Of a stretch of DNA of 64,000 nt, positions 11,851 through 24,065 are shown piece by piece. Position numbers and translations under genes: made by a program. This DNA is from Moringa oleifera (lineage: Eukaryota; Streptophyta; Magnoliopsida; Brassicales; Moringaceae). The notes under the pieces are model-generated. The model saw nothing but the letters and a program-made list of their open reading frames with translations. It was not told the origin of the DNA and searched no databases. The DNA lies in contig JAJFZO010000902.1 of assembly GCA_021397835.1 (NCBI GenBank), forward strand, positions 964,001 through 1,028,000, written 5' to 3'. Numbering within the stretch: position 1 is the stretch's first letter; the number at the start of each line of letters is the position of its first letter.

Positions 11851-12960
11851 CTAAACTTTTCCTCCGTCAAAACCTCTGCTGCTAGTCCTACTCCAACCAA
11901 ACTTCTATCGATATACTACTGCATTGCTATTACTACTCTATCCAGGCTACCACCACTATATGCCAGTGCTACTCCTCTAAACTGCTGCTACTAGTGCCAC
12001 TCTGTTTAAGCTACTATAGCTATACTACAATTACTTCTTAATCTGAACAGCTATTGTTATATAACTACAGCTACCCATTTAAACTGCTTCGATTACTCAT
12101 CAAAACTGCTACTACCTGTTCTTTTCTATCTAAATTGGAATTGCTACTCATGAAAGCTGGTATGACTACTGCTACTCATCAAAACTACTACTACCACTGC
12201 TAATCAAGCTAAATTGCTACTTCCTCCAAACTGCTATTGCTATACTCTTACTACTTTTGTTTTAAACTGTTGGCATTATAACTACTCCATTTAAGCTGCT
12301 ACACCTATACCGAAATTGTTAAGCAATTCGAGCTCCTACTACTCAATTGCAATAGCTACTCGATTTAAATTGCCAGTCTTATTGTTACTCATCAAAACTG
12401 TTGCTCCCACTACTAATGCATCTAAACTATTACTGCTATACTACTACTGCTCTCTCTGAATTGCTATTGCACTGCAATTACTACTATGCTATATTGCTAT
12501 TGTTGTTGTTATAGTGTTACTTTTACTATTATCGTGTTCACTATTCCTTTTAAATAAATAGTATGTTATTACTTAAAAAATACTAACGTACTCAAATGAG
12601 ATTAGTAGCTTCTACTTACCAAATTGAGAATCCCAGATTTTATGATTGCCTCCCTTGGACTGCAAGTAAGAAATTCAATCATTTAGTTAAAAAAATGAAC
12701 CAAGCTATGAAACACATAGTTTTGAAAAAAAAGGAAAAAACAAAATAACTTATTTTTAGACAGAAGTAAGCCTACGTATTTCGTTCAGCTCTCCTAAAAG
12801 TCAAAGAATTATGCAGCTCAACTCTAGTTCAAAATAACGTGCAATAAAATGCATCAACCATGATTGCTCAAGAAAGCGAACAATTTACCTGTAGTTTCCC
12901 ATTAATGGGTTCAAAATCATCTTCCGAGTATTCTTCTGTCTAGTAAACAGCTAAAGAATA
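11851..12960 (-). repeat. ACC array unit 3 (interrupted inside exon 4)
   Basis: Full CTA tract 11,851-12,560, exon 6 near 12,625, exon 5 near 12,760, then exon 4 from about 12,890. Array sequence stops at 12,960 right after ctaaagaata. In every other unit this is followed by acctttt-like sequence; here AT-rich non-array DNA follows. The rest of the unit is absent on both sides of the interruption. Confidence 0.9.
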
Positions 12961-14540
12961 TGAAAGAAATAAATAAATCAGGTTTTAGAATAAATATAAA
13001 AAAACTTTAAATTAAATTTATTTTTTAAAACTTTGGTATATTGATTGAATCAATTGTATGTTAGTTTTTCAATTTGGTTAGATTAGATATTAAGTCCAAA
13101 AGCTATAAATTAGACCTTAACTCTAATTATTGTAAAAGATTAAAGTAGTTTCATTGTTAAAACGTTCCAATAATAATTTAAATAAATTCTACGTATTTTT
13201 TGAGTTAATATTTTAATTTTGAACAATTTTGACTACAAATCATTTTTGTACAAATTTTTAAAATTAAAAAAATTTATTTTTTAATATTACAATTTAAACC
13301 ATTTTTTATATTTATAAAAATTTTAAAATTAAAATTTATTGTAAAATATTTTCAATTTGAATAGCCATTTTTAAAAAATTCACAACACAAACTAAATTGA
13401 AGTAAATTGAAAATTTTCAAGAAAACATTTATTGTACAAGATCTTAATTTTAATAATTTTTTAAAATTTTAAATTAATAACAACATTTAAATTGAACTCA
13501 ATTAAAATATAATACATACAATAAATTCAACAAGGGCAACTACAATTTAAAATTTATTATATTTATTTTAATTTTATTATGTATTTTATTAAATTTATCA
13601 TGTATAAATATCTTTTTCTATAATTAAATAAAGTAAAACATTAAAAGATTCTAAATCCTATCAAAACCTGAAGAATCAATTACATAAGAAACATACGGAG
13701 ATCAAGATGCCACATGAGATATCAATTTCTTGTGTTAATGTTATAAGTGAAAAAAGAAAGTGTCACGGATTATTAAACTAGGTACTATAGTCCTATAACA
13801 AGTTTATTTTTGTCACTTATTTGAGCCTTACCATGTTCTTTCCTTTATTATATAATGAATTATGAGTTTGAAAGAAGAATAGCCAAGATGTTTTCATTAG
13901 CATTAAAAGATGACAAAACCTTATGGCCTTTTATGTAAGACAAAATAGTGAGTCTGTGTCACAACTTGTCTTAGAGACTTTTTCAACTTAGACATCTTGA
14001 ATTGTTTCTACATTTACAGATGCTAAGAAGTCACTCGAAAGGCAAGTCCATAGGCGTGGATCTCTCTTTATTAAGGTTTAAGATCAAGAAAGTAGAGGGA
14101 AAGAAAAAAGAAAAAGGGTTCTCACATTTATTAAGGTCTAAGACCAAAGTAGAGGGGAGCTAAAAAGGTCTTTATAGTTTAATTATGGGATAAGGATTTT
14201 ATATTCATTTTAAATATTCTTTGGTCCCATGCCATTTTATTAGATTTTTTGCTTTTTGATTTTCAAGCAGATGGGTAAGACGAGATTTTTGGTTGATTTA
14301 TTATGTTGATATAAGAAATAAAAAATAAATTTTAATCAATAATTTTATTAAATTATTATATGTTATTATTTTATAAAAAAATTAACACAACTCAAAGTTA
14401 GTCGAAGATCTGAATCTTTTCTCATAACATGAGTACCAAAAGTTATACTATAATATCATCCTTGGTGCGTAGCGCTAAATGTATTTTTTTAGTGCTAAAT
14501 GTATATTTTAAACAAATAAATTTAGCCCTAAATAGATTAA
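12961..14540. other. AT-rich insert inside the array
   Basis: No exon recognised. 13,000-13,640 is extremely AT-rich. A run around 13,160-13,270 (taatttaaataaattcta, then tgaacaatttt) resembles 56,510-56,600, suggesting a dispersed AT-rich repeat. 13,690-14,180 is more complex sequence with two near-copies of a ctcacattta/tctttattaaggt..aagatca phrase (14,060-14,150). I could not assign it to a known element. Confidence 0.45.
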
Positions 14541-14640
14541 GTAGAAGGGAAAGTAGCAGTTTGAATAGAGTTGCAGTAGCTGTGTAGCAATATAAGAGCA
14601 TAACTGAGTAATGTTGTCGTAGGAGTATAGCAGGATTAGC
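14541..14640 (-). repeat. Inverted fragment of the CTA-rich minisatellite
   Basis: Reads gtagcag, gttgcagtagctg and gtagcaatat on the plus strand, the reverse complement of the CTA/CTG-rich tract that lies between ACC units in the opposite orientation. It ends at gattagc, directly at the start of the 5.1-kb duplicate, so an inversion or inverted insertion joint lies here. Confidence 0.8.
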
Positions 14641-14813
14641 AAGCATCATACACCACCGCATCCTATGCGATTGGAGTGTATAAGATAAAACTGTCAGACA
14701 AAAAGTGATATGCAAGCTCAAGTCCATCAACTTTAGACCAAGCTACATAGACAAGCCAAATAAATATTACTATAACGACTTCAGCTCTTGTATAAAGGTT
14801 GAAAAAAATTGCA
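14634..14813 (+). repeat. Dispersed duplicate, partner of 5,109-5,287
   Basis: Same orientation and word order as 5,109-5,287, with scattered substitutions and small indels. Similarity ends at aaaattgc; the sequence then continues with an A-run and unrelated DNA. Confidence 0.88.
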
Positions 14814-15523
14814 ACTTGACCCTTCAAAAAAAAAAAAACTTAATCCAGCTTCCACATGTAGGGTCAAACTATGAGACTTGCTATAAAATTAAGCGGCTGG
14901 TTCTAGCATTACTTTTGATGCATAGGAATTTCATGGATGAACCATTGAGTATGTATTCTTCATTATGTTACTAGTATGTCTTCTTTGTTGGTGCTATGGC
15001 TATATCTTTAAGCTGAGTTCTTGAAGCTGATTAGTCTTTAATAGCCATGCAATGGATGAACCACCATGTTTTCCTACAAAAGAAATTAAAATATTTATTT
15101 TTGTTTTAGGTATTGGAAAATCATATTGAAATATTTAAGCTTGTGTTAAGGCCCTAATCTAGGAGATATTCCTTTTCATGATAATTATCAATGACTAGTA
15201 GATAATATTTAGTGCATATGTTTTTTACCGCCTTTTTAAAGTTTTTTTTTCTTAATGGAAACAATTGTTTTATCTACAAAGAGCACCAAGGAGGTGTTAC
15301 CCATGTACAAGTATATCTAATTACATGTCAGAACAATGACGCCAATATGTTCCTGTTCATTTGTAGAAGAATGTCCCCTACACCATAAATGCAGTGTATG
15401 CTGCCATCTATTTTTCAGTGCCAAAATAGAGTTTTCTGTCTCTTCAAAAGACCTCTAATTTGTTTTATTCCATCCAAAGATGACCATGGAGAATAAGGAC
15501 ACTACTTTCTTAGTCTCATTTGG
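14814..15523. other. Spacer upstream of CNOT11 duplicate B
   Basis: No recognised gene. It runs from an A-rich patch at 14,827 to the left end of the duplicated block. Its minus-strand translation near 15,300-15,520 hints at a long degraded frame, but I could not match it to a transposon family. Confidence 0.4.
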
Positions 15524-18204
15524 ACCATTGACCCCTGTCCAAGGCCATACCTCTCTTGACTACTAGTCCGCACACCACCTAAGAAATGTCAATGTTGGAA
15601 AGGGCCTTCTTTTGTAATTGTCTTTTCCATGAACACCATAAGAGATATCAATGGTCTGTTTTTCCACCTCTCATAAATAACACCAATTTACTAAAATCAT
15701 CCACTTTTTCTATGGTTGTTTGTTATGAGAAATCTTCAGAATGCATCTATATAAGTGCAAAAGTTACTGATATGAGAAAGGAAGGAAAGGGTTGTAGGTT
15801 GTGTTAGCATTAATAGTAAGATTTAGGTTCTGTTTTTGAAAATTGATTTCTGAATAAAGAAAAAGATTCATGTTCCATGTACAAAGTGTAAAACTATGCT
15901 CTGTAGAAAAATAAGAGAGCATCACATATCTTAAGTAATGACTGAATTCTGATCTGGTTCTAGGGTAAATTGATTGCATCTATGGCTTATTTGACAATAA
16001 ATTTGCCTTTAAACTTGGAATTTCACAGACTACACATTCTATTTATACTTGTTGCATCAATAATTATTGATTAAGAAGAGACTTTTTCCTTTTCTTGTCT
16101 AGCAAGTCCTGGTGAAGTTGGTGAACGAACCAAAGCTTGTGTGTCACTGTGGGCTGACACCAAGGAAGCTATTGGTATGTGATCTGATAACTATAATGTA
16201 ACTTTTATTATATAATTTACATATTGCTGTGATATTCAAAGGTCTTGTATCTTGTTATCAGGAATTGGTGGAGAATAGTCCCCTAATTGCAGTTGAAGTT
16301 ATCACTAAGTTTATAAATTCTCTTGAAATTGCTAAGTGTGTTTCTAGTGGATAGTCTTTTTGGTTACTCTAATTAAAGAATACAATTCCATTGCCATTTT
16401 AACTTTAGTAAACTTGTATGATGTGGATGTCTGATATACGTATATTAATGCAGCTATTTTACACTTCTTATCAATAGAGAGATGAGCCTACATTCGATGG
16501 AAGTTGTGAATAGACTTACAACAACAGAACTTCCTAGAGATTTTAAACACCTGTACATGACTAATTGTATATCATCTTGCGAGAACATCAAGGTACATTC
16601 TTCTCCTATGCTTTGTGGTGATTCTTTTTGCTGGTTTTACTTCATTAGACATTCTAGGCATAAAAGGTTTGAAAACTTGAGTTGATCTGCTTCATTGTGC
16701 TTGGTTGGGTAAGTCTTCTTATGATGTGTCAATAGTTTTTCTGATAAGAAAAAAATGATGTCATCAATTTGAAACATTCAAGCTAAAGACAAGCATATTG
16801 GAGGATTAACTTTTTATACGTAAGAAAAGTAAAATTGTAACCAAAAGAAAAAAATTGAATGAATAAAAAAAGATAGAGAAAAAAACACTTAGACCTACAA
16901 ATTGCTCTCTATGAGCTAAATTTAGCCATATTAACAATTTTTTTTTATCAGGCCACACTAATAATTATTTTTAGCTTCTGTACAATTTCACTCTTCTAAC
17001 AAGGCTTTTCTGTAGCCTTAAAGATTTTTAGATTATGTTAACTGGAAATAACCTTCTTTTTTTTTTTTGGATAAATACATGCTAAACACGCTTGCCTGAC
17101 TTGTATGTGTTTTCCTGCAAAGTCTAATTCGAAATAAAATCATCGACAGTGCGTGTATTTTTCTACATCTAGGACTATTGTAATTGAGTAAGCTGGTTGT
17201 TGTTTGTGTAGCCTCTTAATATTATAGTCTGCGTTAATATTGTTGTTTGTGATGTGCAGAATTAAATATATGTAGATTTTAAAGCAACATATAGCTTGCA
17301 ACATAATTGTAGTAATAGCAATAAGCAATGTTAGGCTACTTATTTCAGTGGTGATATCTTAGGAAAAAGACTTAAATTCCTGATGCAATATGAAATCCTG
17401 ATTCAGTTGCAAAGTTGGTATTCCAAACTACATTTAATGGTGCCTCAAACTGACGTACTAGTATTGCTTGATATGGGTTTACCCTGTGTTCATAAGTCTT
17501 ATTTTTGGCAGCATTTTTTGTTGATACTAATTGATAACAATTTTTATGTAATGAATGAACTATTCATTGAAGTTCAATCTTTCTGCATTGAATTTTCATG
17601 AACTAGGGAAGCAGCTGGGTTGTTTAGGCTTCTAAAACCTTGGAATAACTGATCTTTATTGTTGAGTAATCTATGAGTTGAGCAGATACACTTGTGTTGG
17701 TTTTTTTTTTGAGTTTATAGATAATAACATGGCCACTTGGTTTTTTTAGTGCTCTTGGTGATATTGTAAGTGCCATATCACACTTTTTCTTGAACAATGA
17801 GAATTTTATTTTTCCTTCTCATTAGCAAAAAGGTAACTATAAGAAATTAGTGATGGTAACATGTAAGTGGGTTTACTTGTAGAACCAATATGGAGAGGGC
17901 TTCTTTATTGGAAGTTGTCTATGAGACAGTTGTACTAAAGCCGATTTTTGTGTATAGAGAACCGGTGAAGTTATGACCCAAATGTTTGATCTAATTGGCT
18001 GAACAAGTGAAGGTAAACAGCTTCCATATGCGTGTTCGCTTTGAAATTAGGTGAACAAAATTGAAAGGGGACGACCATTAGCATTAAAAAGAGTACTGTT
18101 GGTGCCTTCAAATGCAGAGAGAAGTTTCTCATGTGGAGTAACAAAATCTTCTAGGGTAGTGCTAATAGAACTTCTTAGTACAAGATGTGGTGACATTTAT
18201 GGCA
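15524..18204 (+). repeat. Segmental duplication, copy B
   Basis: Second copy of the block at 1-2,669, at least 2,681 bases long. It starts at accattgacccctgtcc and ends at gacatttatggca, 18,204. The next bases, tttctactgctactcatcc, belong to the CTA-rich tract of the ACC array, so this copy has been joined to, or inserted in, the array. Confidence 0.93.
16103..17651 (+). pseudogene. CNOT11: CNOT11 3'-half pseudogene, copy B
   Basis: The same five exons as copy A. Exons 1 (16,103-16,174), 2 (16,262-16,335) and 3 (16,454-16,592) are open and in phase across the junctions: [61 protein letters not shown]. Exon 4 (17,070-17,148) has lost its acceptor (tttttttttgg in place of ttttag) and has a TGA inside DKYMLNTLA*LVCVFLQSLI. 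Exon 5 (about 17,553-17,651) has lost its acceptor (atgtaa in place of tgtgcag) and carries a TGA in FCIEFS*TREAAGLFRLLK. The lesions differ from those of copy A, so each copy decayed on its own after the duplication. Exons upstream of the KLVNEPKLV segment are missing here too. Confidence 0.93.
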
Positions 18205-19859
18205 TTTCTACTGCTACTCATCCAAACTTCTATTACTGTTGCTAATCAAGTTAAACTACTACTGCTAATCCATCATAGCTACTACTCTCAGCGAATTGCT
18301 ACTATTATACTTTTATTACTTTTCTTTTAAACTTCTGGTGTTACAACTACTCCATTTAACCTTTTACACCTACACCGAAATTGCTAATCAATTCGAGCTC
18401 CTACTGCTCTATTACAACGGCTGCTCGATTTAAATTGCCAATCTTACTACTACTCATCAAAACTGCTACTCCCACTACTAATGCATCTAAACTGCTACTG
18501 CTATACTACTACTGCTCCTCTCTCTAAATTACTATTACACTGCAACTGCTACGATGCTATACTGCTATTGGTATTGTTATAGTGCTACTTTTACTATTAT
18601 CGTGTTTACTATTCCTTTTAAATAAACAGTATGTTATTGCCTAAAAAATATTAATGTATTCAAATAAGATTAGTAGCTTCTACTTACCAAATTGAGAATC
18701 CCAGATTTCATGATTGTCTCCCCTGGACTGCAAATAAGAAATTCAATCATTTAGTTAGAAAATGAACCATGCTATCAAACATATAGTTTTGAAAAAAAAA
18801 CAAAAAAACAAAATAACTTATCTTTACACAAAAGTAAGCCCACATATTTGGTTCAGCTTTCCTGAAAGTCAAACAATTATGTAGCCCAACTCTAGTTCAT
18901 AAAAGTGGGCAATAAAATACATCAACTATGATTGCTCAAGAAAGGTGACAATTTACCTATAATTTCCCATCAGTGGGTTTCAAATCATCACCCGGTCTGC
19001 TCCTGTCTAGTGAATAGCTAAAGAATAACTTTTTGGCCTCGTACTCTCTGCTTCTTTCAAATTAAAAGGGGTTAGCGGCAGCTGAGGATTTTAATGCCAG
19101 AAAATAGCCTTATTTCTTATTAAATATCGGCATAGATTTGACATACTGTGTTAAATAACTACGAAAAATAATTTAATGAAATATACTATCGTACCAGTAA
19201 TTTGTGAGAGAGGAACATGGGCTCCGAATGCAACATGTGCAGTATAAAGTTTTACATCAACAATCCACTCCGTAATTGGGTGCTTCACCTGTTCATTAAC
19301 ACTAAACATCTTAATAAGGTAGCTGACAAGCCATTTTAAATACAAAACACCTTATGTCAAAACCACAATAAAAACATGGTCAAAACTTATCAACCTGATT
19401 TTTTGTATCCCAAGTCAGAAATATTATCTATAAAGATATTGACATGAATGAATACATGCAAATAAAAATTATGAAGTATACTTGAGGGAACAGCAAGCAA
19501 AGATCCTTGATAGTTTTGAAAGTGGCCAATGTAATTTGACCCTCCTTAATAATCTGTACGACACACATTAAAAAGTAAAGATCTAATAAAAACATTCTCT
19601 GAAAGGATAAATGCTATTCTTCCCCGCTTATGGTTGGGAAGGTAGGATATAACTTGAATTCAATAAAAAAAATAGCAAAACAAGAAAAATATTATACGTA
19701 ATAACCAAATCAAAATTCAGTGACAACGAAAAGAATGAACCTTCTGGTGCCTCCTCTCAATATTACAATCCCTGCAATGAAAAGCTGCAACATTTTCATA
19801 ATGACCACAAAGTAGCTGAATCACTATATTTCAACTCTAGTCAGAAAATACGATACATA
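18205..19859 (-). repeat. ACC array unit 4 (shortened at both ends)
   Basis: Begins inside the CTA tract at the duplication joint. Exon 6 near 18,690, exon 4 near 18,960-19,110, exon 3 near 19,195-19,288 (VKHPITEWIVDVKLYTAHVA). Exon 2 is largely deleted: caaag at 19,500 joins directly to atccttgatagttttg, removing about 130 bases. Exon 1 lies near 19,745-19,820. It shares a 20-base deletion upstream of exon 3 (cacctgttcattaac) with units 7 and 8. Confidence 0.91.
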
Positions 19860-21966
19860 TCTAAACTTCTCCTCCGTCAAAACCTCTGCTGCTAGTCTTA
19901 CTCCAACAAAACTTCTACCGCTATACTACTGCACTTCCATTGCTACTCTATCCAAGCTACCACTGCTATATGCTAGCGTTACTCCTCTAAACTGCTGCTG
20001 CTAGTGCCACTTCGTTTAAGCTACTACAGCTATACTGCAATTACTTCTCAATCCGAACTACTATTGTTATATAGCTACAGCTACCCGTTTAAACTTCTTT
20101 TATTACTCATTAAAACTGCTACTGCTTGTGCTTTTCTATTTAAACTTGAATTGCTACTCATAATGCTTCTACTACTACTCATCCAAACTTCTATTACCGT
20201 TCCTAATCAAGTTAAACTGCTACTACTAATCCATCATAGCTACTAGTCTCTCCGAATTGCTACTATTATACTTTTATTACTTTTATTTCAAACTTCTGGT
20301 GTTACAACTACTCCATTTAACCTTTTACACCTACACCGGAATTGCTAATCAATTCGAGCTCCCACTGCTCTATTGCAACGGCTGCTCGATTTAAATTGCC
20401 AATCTTACTACTACTCATCAAAACTGCTACTCCCACTACTAATGCATCTAAACTGCTACTGCTATACTACTACTGCTCCTCTCTTTGAATTACTATTACA
20501 CTGTAACTGCTACGATGCTATACTGCTATTGGTATTGTTATAGTGCTACTTTTACTATTATCGTGTTCACTATTCCTTTTAAATAAACAGTATGTTATTA
20601 CCTAAAAAATATTAATGTACTCAAATAAGATTAGTAGCTTATACTTACCAAATTGAGAATCCCAGATTTCATGATTGCCTCCCCTGGATTGCAAGTAAGA
20701 AATTCAATCATTTAGTTAGAAAATGAACCATGCTATCAAACATATAGTTTTGAAAAAAAACAAAATAACAAAATAACTTATCTTTACACAGAAGTAAGCC
20801 CACATATTTGGTTCAGCTCTCCTGAAAGTCAAAGAATTATGCAGCCCAACTCTAGTTCATAAAAATGGGCAATAAAACACATCAACTATGATTGCTCAAG
20901 AAAGGTGACAATTTACCTGTAGTTTCCCAACAGTGGGTTTCAAATCATCATCCGGTCTTCTCTTGTCTAGTGAAAAGCTAAAGAATCACCTTTGGGCCTC
21001 GTACTCTCTTCTTTTTCCAAATTAAAAGGGGTTAGCGGTAGCTGAGGATTTTTATGCCAGAATATAGCCTTATTTCTTATTAAATATTGGCATAAATTTG
21101 ACATACTGCGTTAAATAACTACGGAGAACAATTTAATGAAATATACTATAGTACCAATAATTTGCGATTGAAGAACATCGGCTCCGAATGCAACATGTGC
21201 AGCATAAAGTTTTACATCAACAATCCACTCCATAATTGGGTGCTTCACCTGTATGCAATACTTGCTGACATTCATTAACATTAAACATCTTAATAAGGTA
21301 GCTGGCAAGCCATTTCAAATACAAAACACCTTATGCCAAAACGATTGTAAAAAAAAGGTCAAAATTTATCAACCTGATTTTTCGCATCTCAAGTCAAAAA
21401 TATTATCTATAAAGATATTAACATGAATGAATACATGCAAATAAAAATTATGAAGTATACCTGAGGGAACAACCAGCAAAGTATACCTGCGATACAAGCT
21501 TAGATATTTAAAAATGGCATTTATTAGTGTCCATGCTTTCAAGATACTCAACAGTTGCAGTTCAAAAGTAATTAACCATTTAGCGAACCTTTTAGTTGCT
21601 TGATGAAGTTCCTTGATAGTTTTTAAAGTGGCAAATGTAATTTGACCATCCTTAATAATCTGTACCACACATATTAAAAAGTAAAGATCTAATAAAAACA
21701 TTCTCGGAAATGATAAATGCTATTCTTCCCCGCTTATGGTTGGGAAGGTAGGATATAACTTGAATTCAATAAAAAAAAATAGCAAACCAAGAAAAATATT
21801 ATACGTAATAACCAAATCACAATTCAGTGATAACAAAAAGAATGAACCTTCTGGTGCCTCCTCTCAATATTACAATCCCTGCAATGAAAAGCTGCAACAT
21901 TTTCATAATGACCACAAAGTAGCTGAATCACTATATTTAAACACTACTTAGAAAATATGTTATATA
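19860..21966 (-). repeat. ACC array unit 5 (complete)
   Basis: 2,107 bases. CTA tract 19,860-20,590; exon 6 near 20,653-20,692; exon 4 near 20,920-21,080; exon 3 near 21,150-21,250 (VKHPIMEWIVDVKLYAAHVA); exon 2 near 21,488-21,660; exon 1 near 21,848-21,922. One of the most typical members. Confidence 0.92.
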
Positions 21967-24065
21967 TCTAAACTTCTCCTCCGTCAAAACCTCTGCTGCT
22001 AGTCCTACTCCAACCAAACTTCTAATGTTATACTACTGCACTGCCATTGCTCCTCTATCCAAGCTACCACTGCTATATGCGAGTGCTACTCCTCTAAACT
22101 GCTGCTGCTAGTGCCACTTCGTTTAAGCTGCTACAACTATACTGCAATTACTTCTCAATCCGATCTGCTATTGTTATACAGCTACAGCTACCCGTTTAAA
22201 CTCCTTTTATTACTCATCAAAAAAGCTACTACTTGTGCTTTTCTATCTAAACTTGAATTGCTACTCATGAAAGCTTCTATTACTACTGCTACTCATCCAA
22301 ACTTCTATTACCGTTGCTAATCAAGTTAAACTGCTACTACTAATCCATCATAGCTACTACTCTCTCCGAATTGCTACTATTATACTTTTATTACTTTTAT
22401 TTTAAACTTTTGGTGTTACAACTACTCCATTTAACCTTTTACACCTACACCGAAATTACTAATCAATTCGAGCTCCTACTGCTCTACTGCAACGGCTGCT
22501 CGATTTAAATTGCCAATCTTACTACTACTCATCAAAACTGCTACTCCCACTTCTAATGCATCTAAACTGATAGTTCCATATGACTACTGCTCCTCTCTTT
22601 GAATTACTATTACATTGCAATTGCTACCATGCTATACTAGTATTTGTATTGTTATAGTGCTACTTTTACTATTATCGTGTTCACTATTCCTTTTAAATAA
22701 ACAGTATTTTATTACCTAAAAAATATTAATGTACTCAAATGAGATTAGTAGCTTCTACTTACCAAATTGAGAATCCCAGATTTCATGATGGCCTCCCCTA
22801 GACTGCAAGTAAGAAATTCAATAATTTAGTTAGAAAATGAACCATGCTATCAAACATATAGCTTAGAAAAAAAGCAAAAAAACAAAATAACTTATCTTTA
22901 CACAGAAGTAAGCCCACATATTTTGTTCAGCTCTCCTGAAAGTCAAAGAATTATGCAGCCCAACTCTAGTTCATAAAAATGGGCAATAAAATACATCAAC
23001 TATGATTGCTCAAGAAAGGTGACAATTTAGCTGTAGTTTCCCAACAGTGGGTTTCAAATCATCATTCGGTCTTCTCCTGTCTAGTGAATAGCTAAAGAAT
23101 AACTTTTTGGCCTCGTACTCTCTGCTTTTTTCAAATTAAAAGGGGTTAGCGGTAGCTGAGGATTTTCATGCCAGAAAATAGCCTGATTTCTTATTAAATA
23201 TAGGCATAAATTTGACATACTGCATTAAATAACTACGGAGAACAATTTAATGAAATATACTATCGTACCAGTAATTTGCGAGTGAGGAACATCGGCTCCG
23301 ATTGTAACATGTGCAGCATAAAGTTTTACATCAACAATCCACTCCGTAATTGGGTGCTTCACCTGTAGCAATACTTGCTGACATTCATTAACACAAAACA
23401 TCTTAATAAGGTAGCTGGCAAGCCATTTCAAATAAAAAATGCGTTATGCCAAAACCATAGTAAAAACAAGGTCAAAACTTATCAACCTGAATTTTCGCAT
23501 CCCAAGTCAAAAATATTATCTATAAAGATATTGACATGAATGAATACATGCAAATAAAAATTATGAAGTATACCTGATGCAACAGCCAACAAAGTATACC
23601 TGCGATACAAGATTGGATATTAAAAAATGGCATTTATTAGTGTCCATGCTTTCAAGATACACAACAGTTGCAGCTCAAAAGTAATTAACCGTTTAGCGAA
23701 CCTTTTAGTTTCTTGCTGAAGTTCCATGATAGTTTTCAAAGTGGCCAACGTAATTTGACCATCCTTAATAATCTGTACCACACACATTAAAAAGTAAAGA
23801 TCTAATTGATAAATGCTATTCTTCCCCGCTTATGGTTGGGAAGGTAAGATATAACTTGAATTCAAAAAAAAAAAAAAAAAGCAAAACAAGAGAAATATTA
23901 TACGTAATAACCAAATCAAAATTCAGTGACAACAAAAAGAATGAACCTTTTGGTGCCTCCTCCCAATATTACAATCCCTGCAATGAAAAGCTGCAACATT
24001 TTCATAATGACCACAAAGTAGTTGAATCACTATATTTCAACTCTAGTTAGAAAATACGATACATA
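21967..24065 (-). repeat. ACC array unit 6 (complete)
   Basis: 2,099 bases. Exon 6 near 22,765; exon 4 near 23,040; exon 3 near 23,270-23,365 (VKHPITEWIVDVKLYAAHVT); exon 2 near 23,598-23,770; exon 1 near 23,948-24,022. A short deletion at 23,805 (gatctaattgataaatg; neighbours have about 20 more bases) is shared with unit 7. An A17 run lies at 23,864-23,880. Confidence 0.92.
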
